A model generated the notes under the pieces. The model did not search any database. It was not told the origin of the DNA and worked only from the letters and a program-made list of their open reading frames with translations. Both the position numbers and the translations under genes were made by a program. From Pseudomonas sp. GV071 (lineage in GTDB: Bacteria; Pseudomonadota; Gammaproteobacteria; Pseudomonadales; Pseudomonadaceae): 64,000 bases of DNA. The stretch is from assembly GCF_003050835.1 (NCBI RefSeq), contig NZ_QAOJ01000012.1:1-64000 (forward strand). The letters run 5' to 3'. Positions 17,651 through 30,620 of the stretch are shown piece after piece. Positions within the stretch are counted from its first letter, which is position 1. Every line of letters starts with the position of its first letter.

Positions 17651-18109
17651 TCAGTCAAAACTGGGAACAATATTGGCCTTGTCGATCGAGTCGATCGGCA
17701 ACAGATACTCGTGGTCATCAACCAGCACCACAACGTCCTGTTCCTCTACTCCGCGGAGGAGGCCCTGAAAGTTACGCCGCCCATCGAAGGGTGAACGCAG
17801 TTTGATCTTTACTTGCTCACCGGCGTGCGCGGCGAACTGTTCAATAGTGAACAGTGGCCGGTCCATGCCCGGCGAAGACACCTCCAGGGTGTACTCGCTG
17901 GCTACCGGGTCTTCGACATCCAGGACACCGCTCAACTGGCGACTGACCTTTTCGCAGTCCTCGACAAGAATGCCGTTGGCATGATCGATATAGACGCGAA
18001 GCAGGGAATGCCGCCCCTGGGACAGGAACTCGATACCCCAGCATTGATAGCCAAGGGCCTCGACTACCGGGGCCAGCAAGGCCTGCAACTCTTCTAGCTT
18101 GCTCGACAC
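17651..18109 (-). CDS. rimP: Ribosome maturation factor RimP
   Basis: The product has 152 residues: MSSKLEELQALLAPVVEALGYQCWGIEF, then VYIDHANGILVEDCEKVSRQLSGVLD and LEVSSPGMDRPL, all RimP signatures. RimP assists assembly of the 30S 3' domain. The gene starts the rimP-nusA-infB-rbfA-truB block. A terminator hairpin ends only about 30 bases before its ATG, so its leader transcript must read through or be controlled there. Confidence 0.97.
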   Translation of the reverse strand: MSSKLEELQALLAPVVEALGYQCWGIEFLSQGRHSLLRVYIDHANGILVEDCEKVSRQLSGVLDVEDPVASEYTLEVSSPGMDRPLFTIEQFAAHAGEQVKIKLRSPFDGRRNFQGLLRGVEEQDVVVLVDDHEYLLPIDSIDKANIVPSFD

Positions 18110-18137
18110 TTGAACCCCTCGTGCATGTCGTACAAAT

Positions 18138-18165
18138 AAAAAATGGGCGAAACGCCCATCCCTTG
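18138..18165 (-). terminator. Attenuator-like terminator just upstream of rimP
   Basis: On the minus strand GATGGGCG-TTT-CGCCCAT is followed by TTTTTTATTTG, a complete intrinsic terminator. It lies about 30 bases before the rimP start, that is, in the leader of the rimP-nusA operon, not at the end of a gene. Confidence 0.8.
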
Positions 18166-18224
18166 ACGCCGCTGAGCACTACGCCCAACGACAAAACAGC
18201 CAAGCCAACAAAGCAACCGGCTAA

Positions 18225-18248
18225 CAAAAAGCCCCTAAAAAGGGGCTC
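18225..18248 (-). terminator. Second terminator in the rimP leader
   Basis: On the minus strand GAGCCCC-TTTTT-AGGGGCTTTTTG forms a hairpin with a T-run. It lies about 115 bases upstream of rimP, in tandem with the hairpin at 18138-18165. The 110-420 bp between rimP and secG otherwise hold only the tRNA-Leu gene and its own terminator. Confidence 0.75.
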
Positions 18249-18397
18249 CGCTACAACCGATTGCAGGGGAAAGAAGGTCAAACCACAACCTTTTTGGCCA
18301 TGAGCCCATCGAGCGATCGAACGGCCAAACCCCACGTTAAAGCTGGGGCCGAAGTATACGACCGAACTCACACGTGGGTCAATCCAACCCCCAGCAA

Positions 18398-18429
18398 CAG
18401 CAAAGCCCGCATGAAGCGGGCTTTGCTGT
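18398..18429 (-). terminator. Terminator of tRNA-Leu
   Basis: ACAGCAAAGCCCGC pairs with GCGGGCTTTGCTGT around a 4-base loop. It starts six bases after the CCA end of the tRNA on the minus strand. The stem is perfect over 14 bp. Confidence 0.85.
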
Positions 18430-18434
18430 TCAAT

Positions 18435-18520
18435 TGGTACCGAGAAGGGGACTCGAACCCCTACAGCCTATGGCCACTACCACCTCAAGGTAGCGTGTCT
18501 ACCAATTCCACCACCTCGGC
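18435..18520 (-). tRNA. tRNA-Leu (anticodon GAG)
   Basis: An 86-nt sequence on the minus strand begins GCCGAGG and ends TCTCGGT-A-CCA, with CCA encoded. The acceptor stem pairs with one G-U at each end. The anticodon stem CTACC / GGTAG encloses TTGAGGT, giving anticodon GAG (reads CUC/CUU). A long variable arm (about TGGCCATAGGCTG) and the T-loop GGTTCGAGTCC identify a class II leucine tRNA. It follows secG by 11 bp and is probably processed from the tpiA-secG transcript. Confidence 0.97.
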
Positions 18521-18531
18521 AATTAACGCAC

Positions 18532-18912
18532 TTACTTCTGCTCTGGAGCTTGAGGTACGTCGCCGGCGTCAGACGCTGGCTTTTGCTCTTCGAGCACCGG
18601 CACATCTTCTGCTACCGGTTTTTTCTGCTGCTCTACCACTGCTGGGGCAGGCAAACCAGCCTGACTCAGCGAGCTAGCTTTTTCCTTAGCAAAGAAGCCT
18701 AAGCCCAAGCTAGTTATGAAAAAAGCGGCGGCAAGTATAGCAGTAAAACGACTAAGAAAGGTAGAGGAACCTTGGCTACCAAAAACAGTTGCCGAAGCAC
18801 CCGAACCAAACGAGGCACCGGCATCGGCACCTTTACCCTGCTGCAGCAGTACGAGCGCAACAACGCCCAGGGCCGCCAGCAGGTGCAGAACTACAACGAC
18901 AGTTTCCAGCAT
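18532..18912 (-). CDS. secG: Preprotein translocase subunit SecG
   Basis: The product has 126 residues. It has a first membrane helix (METVVVVLHLLAALGVVALVLLQ), the conserved QQGKGADAGASFGSGASATVFGSQG loop, a second helix (FTAILAAAFFITSLGLGF) and a Pro/Ala/Glu-rich cytoplasmic tail. SecG assists SecA-driven insertion through SecYEG in the inner membrane. It starts 3 bases after tpiA and precedes tRNA-Leu, the standard Pseudomonas order. Confidence 0.97.
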   Translation of the reverse strand: MLETVVVVLHLLAALGVVALVLLQQGKGADAGASFGSGASATVFGSQGSSTFLSRFTAILAAAFFITSLGLGFFAKEKASSLSQAGLPAPAVVEQQKKPVAEDVPVLEEQKPASDAGDVPQAPEQK

Positions 18913-18915
18913 CTC

Positions 18916-19671
18916 TTAGTTTCCTGCGGCGCGACAGATCGCACCAAACTCATCCGCATTCAGAGAGGCTCCACCAATGAGCCCCCCATCGATATCCGGC
19001 ATGCCGAACAATTCAACCGCATTGGCCGCCTTGACACTGCCGCCATAAAGAATTCTCACACCGCGAGCCACTTCGGCATTTTCTGCTTGCAGTTGCGCAC
19101 GTATTGCTGCATGCACTTCCTGAGCTTGCTCTGGCGTTGCGGTCAAGCCTGTACCAATTGCCCAAACCGGCTCGTAAGCGATAACTGCACGAGCGAAAGC
19201 ACCAACACCCAACTCTTCGATCACACTGCCAAGCTGGCGACCCACTACTTCCAGGGTCTTGCCCGCTTCACGCTGCGCCAGGGTTTCCCCGATACACAAC
19301 ACCGGGGTAAGACCACAGGATTGCGCAGCGGCAAACTTGCGACTTAGCAACTCATCGCTCTCACCGAGAATCTGGCGACGCTCCGAGTGACCAACCAGCA
19401 CCAGCGTGCATCCTGCATCAGCCAATTGGCTCGATGCGATCTCGCCGGTCAGCGCACCTTGCATGGGTTCGACTGCGCAATTTTGCGCACCGACCGCAAT
19501 GGCTTTACCGTCAAGACCAGTCATCACCTGATTGATGTAAAGGCAGGGCGGAAAAACCGCCACCTCAACACCAGTCGGCAATGCCAAGAGGCGCAGGCCT
19601 TTGATCAACTCAGCGACGCTGGCGCGGGTACCGTGCATCTTCCAGTTACCAGCTACCAAGGGGCGACGCAT
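18916..19671 (-). CDS. tpiA: Triosephosphate isomerase
   Basis: The product has 251 residues. It interconverts dihydroxyacetone phosphate and glyceraldehyde 3-phosphate. Active-site residues are visible: Lys11 in NWKM, His95 in VGHSERR and Glu167 in AYEPVWAIGTG. The phosphate-binding GTGLTAT and YGGSVK segments are also present. Between glmM and secG, with close spacing on the secG side. Confidence 0.98.
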   Translation of the reverse strand: MRRPLVAGNWKMHGTRASVAELIKGLRLLALPTGVEVAVFPPCLYINQVMTGLDGKAIAVGAQNCAVEPMQGALTGEIASSQLADAGCTLVLVGHSERRQILGESDELLSRKFAAAQSCGLTPVLCIGETLAQREAGKTLEVVGRQLGSVIEELGVGAFARAVIAYEPVWAIGTGLTATPEQAQEVHAAIRAQLQAENAEVARGVRILYGGSVKAANAVELFGMPDIDGGLIGGASLNADEFGAICRAAGN

Positions 19672-19736
19672 GTTCTACCTCGTCGATCAAAGTGGGCGCA
19701 GATGCTACCCAAGAGATTAGGGATTAGCAAGCCGAA

Positions 19737-21074
19737 TCAGGCACAGACTTCAGTAACTACTTTAGCTAATTCATCAGCATAGCTACGCACCAGGGCTTCA
19801 TCGTCGCCCTCGACCATCACACGCACCAGCGGCTCGGTACCGGACTTACGCAGCAAGACACGCCCGCGCCCACCCATGCGCTCAGTTACGCGCGCGCAGG
19901 CATCAGTAACAGCAGGATGGGCAACGGGATCGACACCGCCAGCAAAACGCACGTTAACCAACACCTGCGGACACTTGCGCACCCCCTGACGCGCCTCTGC
20001 CAAGCTCTTGTCCCAGCGCTTCAGCGCGAGCAGCACTTGCAACGCCGCGATGATCGCATCACCGGTGGTGGTGTGTTGAAAGCAAACGATATGGCCAGAG
20101 CTCTCACCGCCGATCTGCCAGTTTCGCTCCAGCAATTCGCTAATGACATAGCGGTCGCCGACGTTGGCGCGCACGAACGGAATTTTCAGATCGGCCAGCG
20201 CCAACTCAAGACCGAGGTTGCTCATCAGCGTGCCAACCACCCCGCCTTGCAGCTTGCCCTGCTCCTGCAGATCGCGGGCGATGATGTACAGCAACTCATC
20301 ACCATCCACCAGGGCGCCGGTGTGATCGACCATCAGCACGCGGTCGGCGTCGCCATCGAAGCCGATACCCAGATCCGCCTGATTGGCCACGACCGCAGCC
20401 TGCAGCGACTCCATATGTGTGGAGCCACAGTCTTCGTTGATGTTCAGGCCGTTGGGCTGCGCAGAAAGCACAGTGACCTGCGCCCCCAACTCGCGAAACA
20501 CGCTCGGCGCGATCTTGTAGGCGGCACCGTGGGCGCAATCGACGACCAATTTCAAACCGGCGAAATCGGTGCTGGTGGGCACACTGCTTTTGCAGAATTC
20601 GATATAGCGGCCGGCCGCGTCGTTGATGCGCGAAACCTTGCCCAATTGCGCCGACTCGACCACGGTCATCGGCGCATCGAGGAGTTCCTCAATCATCAAC
20701 TCCAGCTCATCAGGCAGCTTGGTGCCCTGACCGGAGAAAAACTTTATGCCGTTGTCATCGTGGGGATTGTGCGAGGCACTGATGACGATGCCAGCCTCGG
20801 CATGGAAGGTACGAGTCAGGTACGCGATGGCCGGTGTAGGCATCGGCCCCAGCAGCATCACGTCAGCGCCCGCCGCAGAAAGCCCGGCCTCCAGGGCCGA
20901 TTCGAACATGTACCCGGAGATTCGCGTGTCCTTGCCAATCAGCACGCGGCAAGCGCCCTGCTTGCGGAACGCCATGCCCGCTGCCCAGCCCAGTTTGAGC
21001 ATGAAATCAGGAGTGATCGGAAACTGACCTACGCGCCCACGAATACCGTCGGTGCCGAAATACTTCTTGCCCAT
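19737..21074 (-). CDS. glmM: Phosphoglucosamine mutase
   Basis: The product has 445 residues from the ATG at 21074 (MGKKYFGTDGIRGRVG). The frame extends 14 codons upstream without family sequence. GlmM converts glucosamine-6-P to glucosamine-1-P for UDP-GlcNAc, peptidoglycan and LPS. The phosphoserine loop is SASHNPHDDNGIK with Ser101. The metal-binding DGDADR loop is FDGDADRVL. The sugar loop GGESSGH and the C-terminal RKSGTEPLVRVMVEG are also present. It follows folP by 16 bp, the classical folP-glmM pair. Confidence 0.98.
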   Translation of the reverse strand: MGKKYFGTDGIRGRVGQFPITPDFMLKLGWAAGMAFRKQGACRVLIGKDTRISGYMFESALEAGLSAAGADVMLLGPMPTPAIAYLTRTFHAEAGIVISASHNPHDDNGIKFFSGQGTKLPDELELMIEELLDAPMTVVESAQLGKVSRINDAAGRYIEFCKSSVPTSTDFAGLKLVVDCAHGAAYKIAPSVFRELGAQVTVLSAQPNGLNINEDCGSTHMESLQAAVVANQADLGIGFDGDADRVLMVDHTGALVDGDELLYIIARDLQEQGKLQGGVVGTLMSNLGLELALADLKIPFVRANVGDRYVISELLERNWQIGGESSGHIVCFQHTTTGDAIIAALQVLLALKRWDKSLAEARQGVRKCPQVLVNVRFAGGVDPVAHPAVTDACARVTERMGGRGRVLLRKSGTEPLVRVMVEGDDEALVRSYADELAKVVTEVCA

Positions 21075-21090
21075 ATGCTCTCCGATCTTC

Positions 21091-21942
21091 TTATTCTGCT
21101 GCTTGAACAGCAGCAATCATGCGCACCACATCCACCGTCTCGGCGACGTCGTGCACACGCAAAATATGCGCGCCCTTGGCCACTGCCAGGGCTGCCAATG
21201 CCAGGCCGCCATACAGACGCTCGCCCACTTCCCGCCCCAGCGCCCGACCAATCATGCTCTTGCGTGAGACACCAACCAATAGCGGCCGACCAAGGGCGTG
21301 CAATTCCTGCATGTGCTTGAACAGCGACAGATTGTGTTCGTAGGTTTTGGCAAAGCCAAAGCCCGGATCCAGTACCAAGCGCTCAGCAGCAATACCGGCC
21401 GCTATGCAGGCCGCCATGCGCTCACTCAGAAAATCACCCACCTCGGCAACCAGATCGGTGTACATCGGGTTGTCCTGCATGGTGCCGGGCTCGCCGCGCA
21501 TATGCATCAGGCACACCGGTAAATTGGTTGCGGCCACCGCCTCAAGCGCGCCGTCACGCTGAAGCGAACGGACATCGTTGATCAACCCTGCACCCAGGCG
21601 CGCCGACTCGCGAATCACCGCCGGCGTGGAGGTATCCACTGAGATAATCACATCCAGCTCGCGGGCAATCGCTTCGACCACCGGCGCAACGCGCTCCAAC
21701 TCCTCGACCGGAGAAACCGGGCGTGCGCCAGGGCGCGTCGACTCACCACCAACGTCGATCAGCGTCGCGCCAGCGGCGACCATATCGGCCGCATGCTGCA
21801 AGGCCAGATCGATACGACTGAAGTGTCCGCCGTCGGAGAAAGAATCTGGGGTGACGTTAAGAATGCCCATTACGTGCGGGCGGCTTAAATCAAGAAACCG
21901 GCTGCCACACGGCAGCCGGTTCGGGTGTTGCGTCAGGGACAT
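21091..21942 (-). CDS. folP: Dihydropteroate synthase
   Basis: The product has 283 residues. It condenses 6-hydroxymethyl-dihydropterin pyrophosphate with p-aminobenzoate in folate synthesis and is the sulfonamide target. Family motifs are MGILNVTPDSFSDGG, DVGGESTRPGA, INDVRS and the C-terminal KSMIGR / RVHDVAETVDVVRM. It begins 8 bases after the ftsH stop. Confidence 0.98.
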   Translation of the reverse strand: MSLTQHPNRLPCGSRFLDLSRPHVMGILNVTPDSFSDGGHFSRIDLALQHAADMVAAGATLIDVGGESTRPGARPVSPVEELERVAPVVEAIARELDVIISVDTSTPAVIRESARLGAGLINDVRSLQRDGALEAVAATNLPVCLMHMRGEPGTMQDNPMYTDLVAEVGDFLSERMAACIAAGIAAERLVLDPGFGFAKTYEHNLSLFKHMQELHALGRPLLVGVSRKSMIGRALGREVGERLYGGLALAALAVAKGAHILRVHDVAETVDVVRMIAAVQAAE

Positions 21943-21950
21943 GTCAGGCC

Positions 21951-23873
<1,923 letters not shown>

Positions 23874-24067
23874 TTAGCTACCCTCTGAAGCAGGCCCCAC
23901 GCGGGACGAACCTCGCATTACGGCTGGATATTGATCAGCCTAACTTACTACACAACTTCCGAACCTAGGCAGGAAGCGTCTGTAACCCTTTATGAGGCAC
24001 TGCCGTGGAAAGCGGCAAAACAACGCTCGATTCGTATAACGTTCGACTGAACCGTTTCTTCATGGGT

Positions 24068-24697
24068 TCAATCTTGCGCCCCGCGAAAGCCACGGGCCAG
24101 TAAATATTGCTCGCGGGAGCGGTCACGAGACGACAGCGGCTTGCGCATCTGCACCTTCTCAAACATCGCCCGCACCTGCTTGTGGTACTCATCAAAGCCT
24201 TCGCCTTGGAAGATTTTGATCAGAAAATCGCCGCCAGGACGCAGCACCTGGCCAGCCAGATCGAGAGCCAACTCGCACAGATACATCGAGCGCGCCTGAT
24301 CCGCCATCTTCACCCCACTCATATTGGGGGCCATATCGGAAATCACAAGGTCTACCGGATTATTGCCGACAGCCTCAAGAATTTGCGCCAGCACTGACTC
24401 TTCCGTGAAGTCACCCTGAATAAAGGTAACGTCCGGGATGCTGTCCATTTCCAGGATATCGGACGCGATCAAGCGACCCTTGTCGCCTAACACTCGACTG
24501 GTTACCTGCGACCAGCCGCCCGGTGCAGCGCCGAGGTCGATCACGGTGTTACCCGGACGCAGGATTCGATCTTTCTCCTGGATTTCCAGCAATTTGTAGC
24601 TGGCACGCGAACGGTAGCCGTCCTTCTGCGCCATTTTTACGTAGGGGTCGTCGAAATGCTCTTTCAACCAACCTTGACTTGATTTGGAACGTGCCAC
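24068..24697 (-). CDS. rlmE: 23S rRNA (uridine-2'-O) methyltransferase RlmE
   Basis: The product has 209 residues from GTG 24697 (ARSKSSQGWLKEHFDDPYVKMAQKDGYRSRASYKLLEI), with GAGG six bases upstream. An in-frame TTG at 24709 has no such site. RlmE/FtsJ methylates U2552 in the A-loop of 23S rRNA. The SAM motif DLGAAPGGWSQV, the SDMAPNMSG block and KIFQGEGFDEY carry the K-D-K-E catalytic set. It lies upstream of ftsH as in other gammaproteobacteria. The 194-bp gap to ftsH holds no other gene. Confidence 0.97.
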   Translation of the reverse strand: MARSKSSQGWLKEHFDDPYVKMAQKDGYRSRASYKLLEIQEKDRILRPGNTVIDLGAAPGGWSQVTSRVLGDKGRLIASDILEMDSIPDVTFIQGDFTEESVLAQILEAVGNNPVDLVISDMAPNMSGVKMADQARSMYLCELALDLAGQVLRPGGDFLIKIFQGEGFDEYHKQVRAMFEKVQMRKPLSSRDRSREQYLLARGFRGAQD

Positions 24698-24801
24698 TGG
24701 GCACCTCAAAAATTAACGGGGCGTGATTAACTGGGCGGTACCGAGAGCGCTCGGGTAAACTAGCCGCCGCTTTTTACAAGATCAGACGCAGGGGTCAGAT
24801 T

Positions 24802-25110
24802 ATGCCGCTCACTCAGGAGCAGAAGAAACAGTACAAATCTATCGGTCACCATCTGAAACCGGTATTGATTGTTGCTGACAATGGTTTGACCGAAGGTGTG
24901 CTTGCCGAATTGGAGCGCGCATTGACTGATCACGAACTGATCAAGATCCAACTCAGAATCACTGAACGTGAATCGCGCCTGGCTGCAATCGACGAGCTGT
25001 GCAAGACCGCCAAGGCTGAACTGGTACAGGTCATCGGCAAGATGGCGCTGATCTACCGCAAGAACCCGAAGGTCAATAAGCAGTTGTCCAACGTCACCCG
25101 CTTCAGCTGA
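24802..25110 (+). CDS. yhbY: YhbY/CRM-family RNA-binding protein
   Basis: The product has 102 residues. It is a single CRM domain: LTQEQKKQYKSIGHHLKPVLIVADNGLTEGVLAELERALTDHELIKIQL, with the conserved basic start and G-x-x-G-like loop. YhbY associates with pre-50S particles. It is divergent from rlmE with a 104-bp shared promoter region, the usual arrangement. Confidence 0.94.
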   Translation: MPLTQEQKKQYKSIGHHLKPVLIVADNGLTEGVLAELERALTDHELIKIQLRITERESRLAAIDELCKTAKAELVQVIGKMALIYRKNPKVNKQLSNVTRFS

Positions 25111-25124
25111 TATCCCGCTCCCTG

Positions 25125-25478
25125 TCAGTGGCGCGCCTTGCGCGCCCTGGCTGCCTCGCCGTCCGGCACCGGCTGCAATACCAGCAGCACACCGCACAAC
25201 GCCAAGACCAGAAAACAGAATAACTGTAGACGCAGTGCGTCCGGCAACCAGCGCTGCAACGCGCCGTAGCCCAACGCCACCAGTAAACTCACGACCAGCA
25301 ATTGGCCGCGAGAGTCGCGCCACAGGGCATCAAAGCGCTCGACCTGCAGCAGAACCAGGGCTTGCAGCAGCAAACCAGCCGCTGCCAGCAGCACCAGCAA
25401 TGGGCTCAAGGTATTGGCGACTTCCTCGACCAACATCGGCGCCAGACCAATTCGCTCCAACGCCGGCAACATAACCAA
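25125..25478 (-). CDS. DUF4149-like membrane protein, start uncertain
   Basis: The in-frame start shown is TTG 25478, giving 117 residues with three or four hydrophobic helices (PLLVLLAAAGLLLQALVLL, LLVVSLLVALGYGAL, LQLFCFLVLALCGVLLVL). Family resemblance (TMEM205/DUF4149) and hydrophobicity, however, continue upstream in the same frame: RLAQTFWVGGLWLLHLVMLPAL spells a first membrane helix typical of the family. No ATG/GTG/TTG precedes it before an in-frame stop inside greA. The likely true start would be an ATC at 25547 or a CTG. It ends next to convergent yhbY and follows greA. Function unknown. Confidence 0.65.
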   Translation of the reverse strand: MVMLPALERIGLAPMLVEEVANTLSPLLVLLAAAGLLLQALVLLQVERFDALWRDSRGQLLVVSLLVALGYGALQRWLPDALRLQLFCFLVLALCGVLLVLQPVPDGEAARARKARH

Positions 25479-25557
25479 ATGCAGCAGCCAGAGGCCGCCG
25501 ACCCAGAACGTCTGAGCCAGCCGCCAACTGATGGCACCCGCGTCGATGGTGCGAGCC

Positions 25558-26030
25558 TTAGATATGACGAACCTCGACGATCTCGTACTCGATCAGGCCG
25601 CTGGGCGTGCGCACAGCAACCACATCGCCCTCTTCCTTGGCGATCAAGGCGCGAGCGATGGGTGAACCGACGGAAATCTTGCCGAGTTTGATGTCCGCTT
25701 CGTCTTCACCAACGATCTGGTAGGTCACGCGCTCGTCAGTCTCGACGTTGGCGATCTCCACCGTGGTACCGAAAATCACCTTGCCGGTCGGCTCGATGGC
25801 CGTGACGTCGATGATCTGCGCATTCTGCATACGCCCTTCGATGTCACGGATACGCGCCTCGACCATACCCTGCTGCTCGCGAGCAGCGTGGTATTCGGCG
25901 TTTTCCTTGAGGTCACCCAATTCGCGGGCCGTGCCAATGTCCTGGCTGAGCTTCGGACGCACGACCTTGGTCAGGTGGGCGTGTTCTTCTTCCAGGGCGC
26001 GAGCGCCCTGGACGGTCATTGGGTACTTGA

Positions 26031-26034
<4 letters not shown>
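25558..26034 (-). CDS. greA: Transcription elongation factor GreA
   Basis: The product has 158 residues. The N-terminal coiled coil (TVQGARALEEEHAHLTKVVRPKLSQDIGTARELGDLKENAEYHAAREQQ) carries the acidic tip DLKENAEY that stimulates transcript cleavage in backtracked RNA polymerase. The C-terminal FKBP-like domain ends in IARALIAKEEGDVVAVRTPSG. The ATG overlaps the carB stop by four bases (ATGA), so the two are translationally coupled. Confidence 0.98.
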
Positions 26035-29252
<3,218 letters not shown>

Positions 29253-29287
29253 TTTCTACTCTCGAATCCTAAGGTCTGTCGGCAGGC

Positions 29288-30424
29288 TTAACGGCGCGCG
29301 GCCATGGCTTCGATGAATCGGTCGAACAGTGGCGCAACGTCCAGCGGACCCGGGCTCGCCTCAGGGTGACCCTGGAAGCTGAAGGCCACTTTGTCGGTGC
29401 GCTCGATACCCTGCAGGGTGCCGTCGAACAGCGACTTGTGCGTAGCGCGCAGGTTGGCTGGCAAAGTCGCCTCGTCCACAGCAAAGCCGTGGTTCTGGCT
29501 GGTGATCATCACCACGCCGGTATCGAGGTCTTGCACCGGGTGGTTGGCACCGTGGTGGCCATGACCCATTTTCACGGTCTTGGCGCCGGAGGCCAGGGCC
29601 AGCAGTTGGTGGCCGAGGCAGATGCCGAATACCGGGATTTCGGTTTCCAGCACGTCCTTGATCGCCTGAATGGCGTAGTCGCATGGCTCGGGGTCGCCCG
29701 GGCCGTTGGACAGGAACACGCCGTCCGGTTGCAGCGCCAGCACTTCGCTTGCCGGGGTTTGCGCCGGCACGACGGTAACGCGGCAGCCACGCTCAACCAG
29801 CATGCGCAGGATGTTCAGCTTCACGCCGTAGTCGAAGGCGACCACGTGGTGCGGCAGTTCGCTGGCAGCGATTTCCGGGTGGCTGTCGGTCTTCAGGTTC
29901 CAGACGCTGGAGCGCCACTCGTAGCGCTCGGTGGAGCTGACTACTTTGGCCAGGTCCATGCCTTTCAGGCCAGGGAAGCCGCGTGCGGCTGCCAGGGCTT
30001 GCTCGTCGGAGATGTTGTCGCCGGCCAGGATGCAGCCGTTCTGGGCGCCTTTCTCACGCAGGATGCGGGTCAGGCGGCGGGTGTCGATACCGGCGATGGC
30101 CACCACGTTGTTGGCTTTCAGGTAATCCGACAGCGACAGGGTGTTGCGCCAGTTGCTGGCCACCAGAGGCAGATCACGGATAACCAGGCCGGCGGACCAG
30201 ACGCGGTTCGACTCGGCGTCTTCCGGCGTAGTGCCGGTGTTGCCGATATGCGGATAAGTCAGGGTAACGATTTGTTGGGCATAGGAAGGATCGGTAAGGA
30301 TTTCCTGATAGCCGGTCATAGCAGTATTGAACACCACCTCTCCGACGGTTTGACCGTCGATTCCGATGGCTTCGCCGCGAAAAATGCTGCCATCAGCAAG
30401 GGCGAGTATGGCTGGCTTAGTCAA
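29288..30424 (-). CDS. carA: Carbamoyl-phosphate synthase small subunit (glutaminase)
   Basis: The product has 378 residues. The N-terminal CPSase domain is followed by a class I glutamine amidotransferase domain with nucleophile Cys269 in FGICLGHQLLALASG and the His-Glu pair in FQGHPEASPGP. It hydrolyses glutamine and channels ammonia to CarB. GGGAGGTC before the ATG is a strong ribosome binding site. Expression is probably set by the leader peptide and terminator immediately upstream (30470-30584). Confidence 0.98.
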   Translation of the reverse strand: MTKPAILALADGSIFRGEAIGIDGQTVGEVVFNTAMTGYQEILTDPSYAQQIVTLTYPHIGNTGTTPEDAESNRVWSAGLVIRDLPLVASNWRNTLSLSDYLKANNVVAIAGIDTRRLTRILREKGAQNGCILAGDNISDEQALAAARGFPGLKGMDLAKVVSSTERYEWRSSVWNLKTDSHPEIAASELPHHVVAFDYGVKLNILRMLVERGCRVTVVPAQTPASEVLALQPDGVFLSNGPGDPEPCDYAIQAIKDVLETEIPVFGICLGHQLLALASGAKTVKMGHGHHGANHPVQDLDTGVVMITSQNHGFAVDEATLPANLRATHKSLFDGTLQGIERTDKVAFSFQGHPEASPGPLDVAPLFDRFIEAMAARR

Positions 30425-30469
30425 GAAGACCTCCCGTAAATCAAGCCTGACAGGGCATACGCAGGTTGT

Positions 30470-30512
30470 AAAAAAGCGGGATGACGTTTAGACACGTCAC
30501 CCCGCTTTTTTT
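30470..30512 (-). terminator. carA attenuator terminator
   Basis: On the minus strand AAAAAAAGCGGGGTGACG pairs with CGTCATCCCGCTTTTTT around a short loop, and a six-T run follows. It lies 13 bases after the leader-peptide stop and about 45 bases before carA. There is no upstream gene end adjacent other than dapB, 109 bases before it, so the same hairpin also ends dapB transcripts. Confidence 0.85.
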
Positions 30513-30524
30513 AGAATCACTTTT

Positions 30525-30584
30525 TCAAGTTAACTGCGCGCTTTTAGTGGACACACTAAAGCTGTAGCTTACAGAAAAAGGCAT
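30525..30584 (-). CDS. carA leader peptide (attenuation)
   Basis: A 19-codon frame between dapB and carA starts ATG CCT TTT TCT and contains two Phe, one Tyr and six Ser codons, many of them U-rich. It ends in TGA 13 bases before the terminator. This is the layout of pyrimidine attenuation: UTP supply sets RNA polymerase speed over a U-rich leader and hence ribosome coupling. A leader of this kind has been described for Pseudomonas carAB. No strong ribosome binding site is visible (GGGTAG about 9 bases upstream), so translation is inferred. Confidence 0.65.
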   Translation of the reverse strand: MPFSVSYSFSVSTKSAQLT

Positions 30585-30620
30585 TTTTGGTCTACCCAAG
30601 ATGACAACCGTTTAGTCGTC

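Noticed and set aside
18110..18434. Initiator tRNA-Met (metY) expected upstream of rimP as in E. coli
   Set aside because: Both strands were read for the conserved CGCGGGG and GGTTCAAATCC blocks; neither is present. Only tRNA-Leu is seen.
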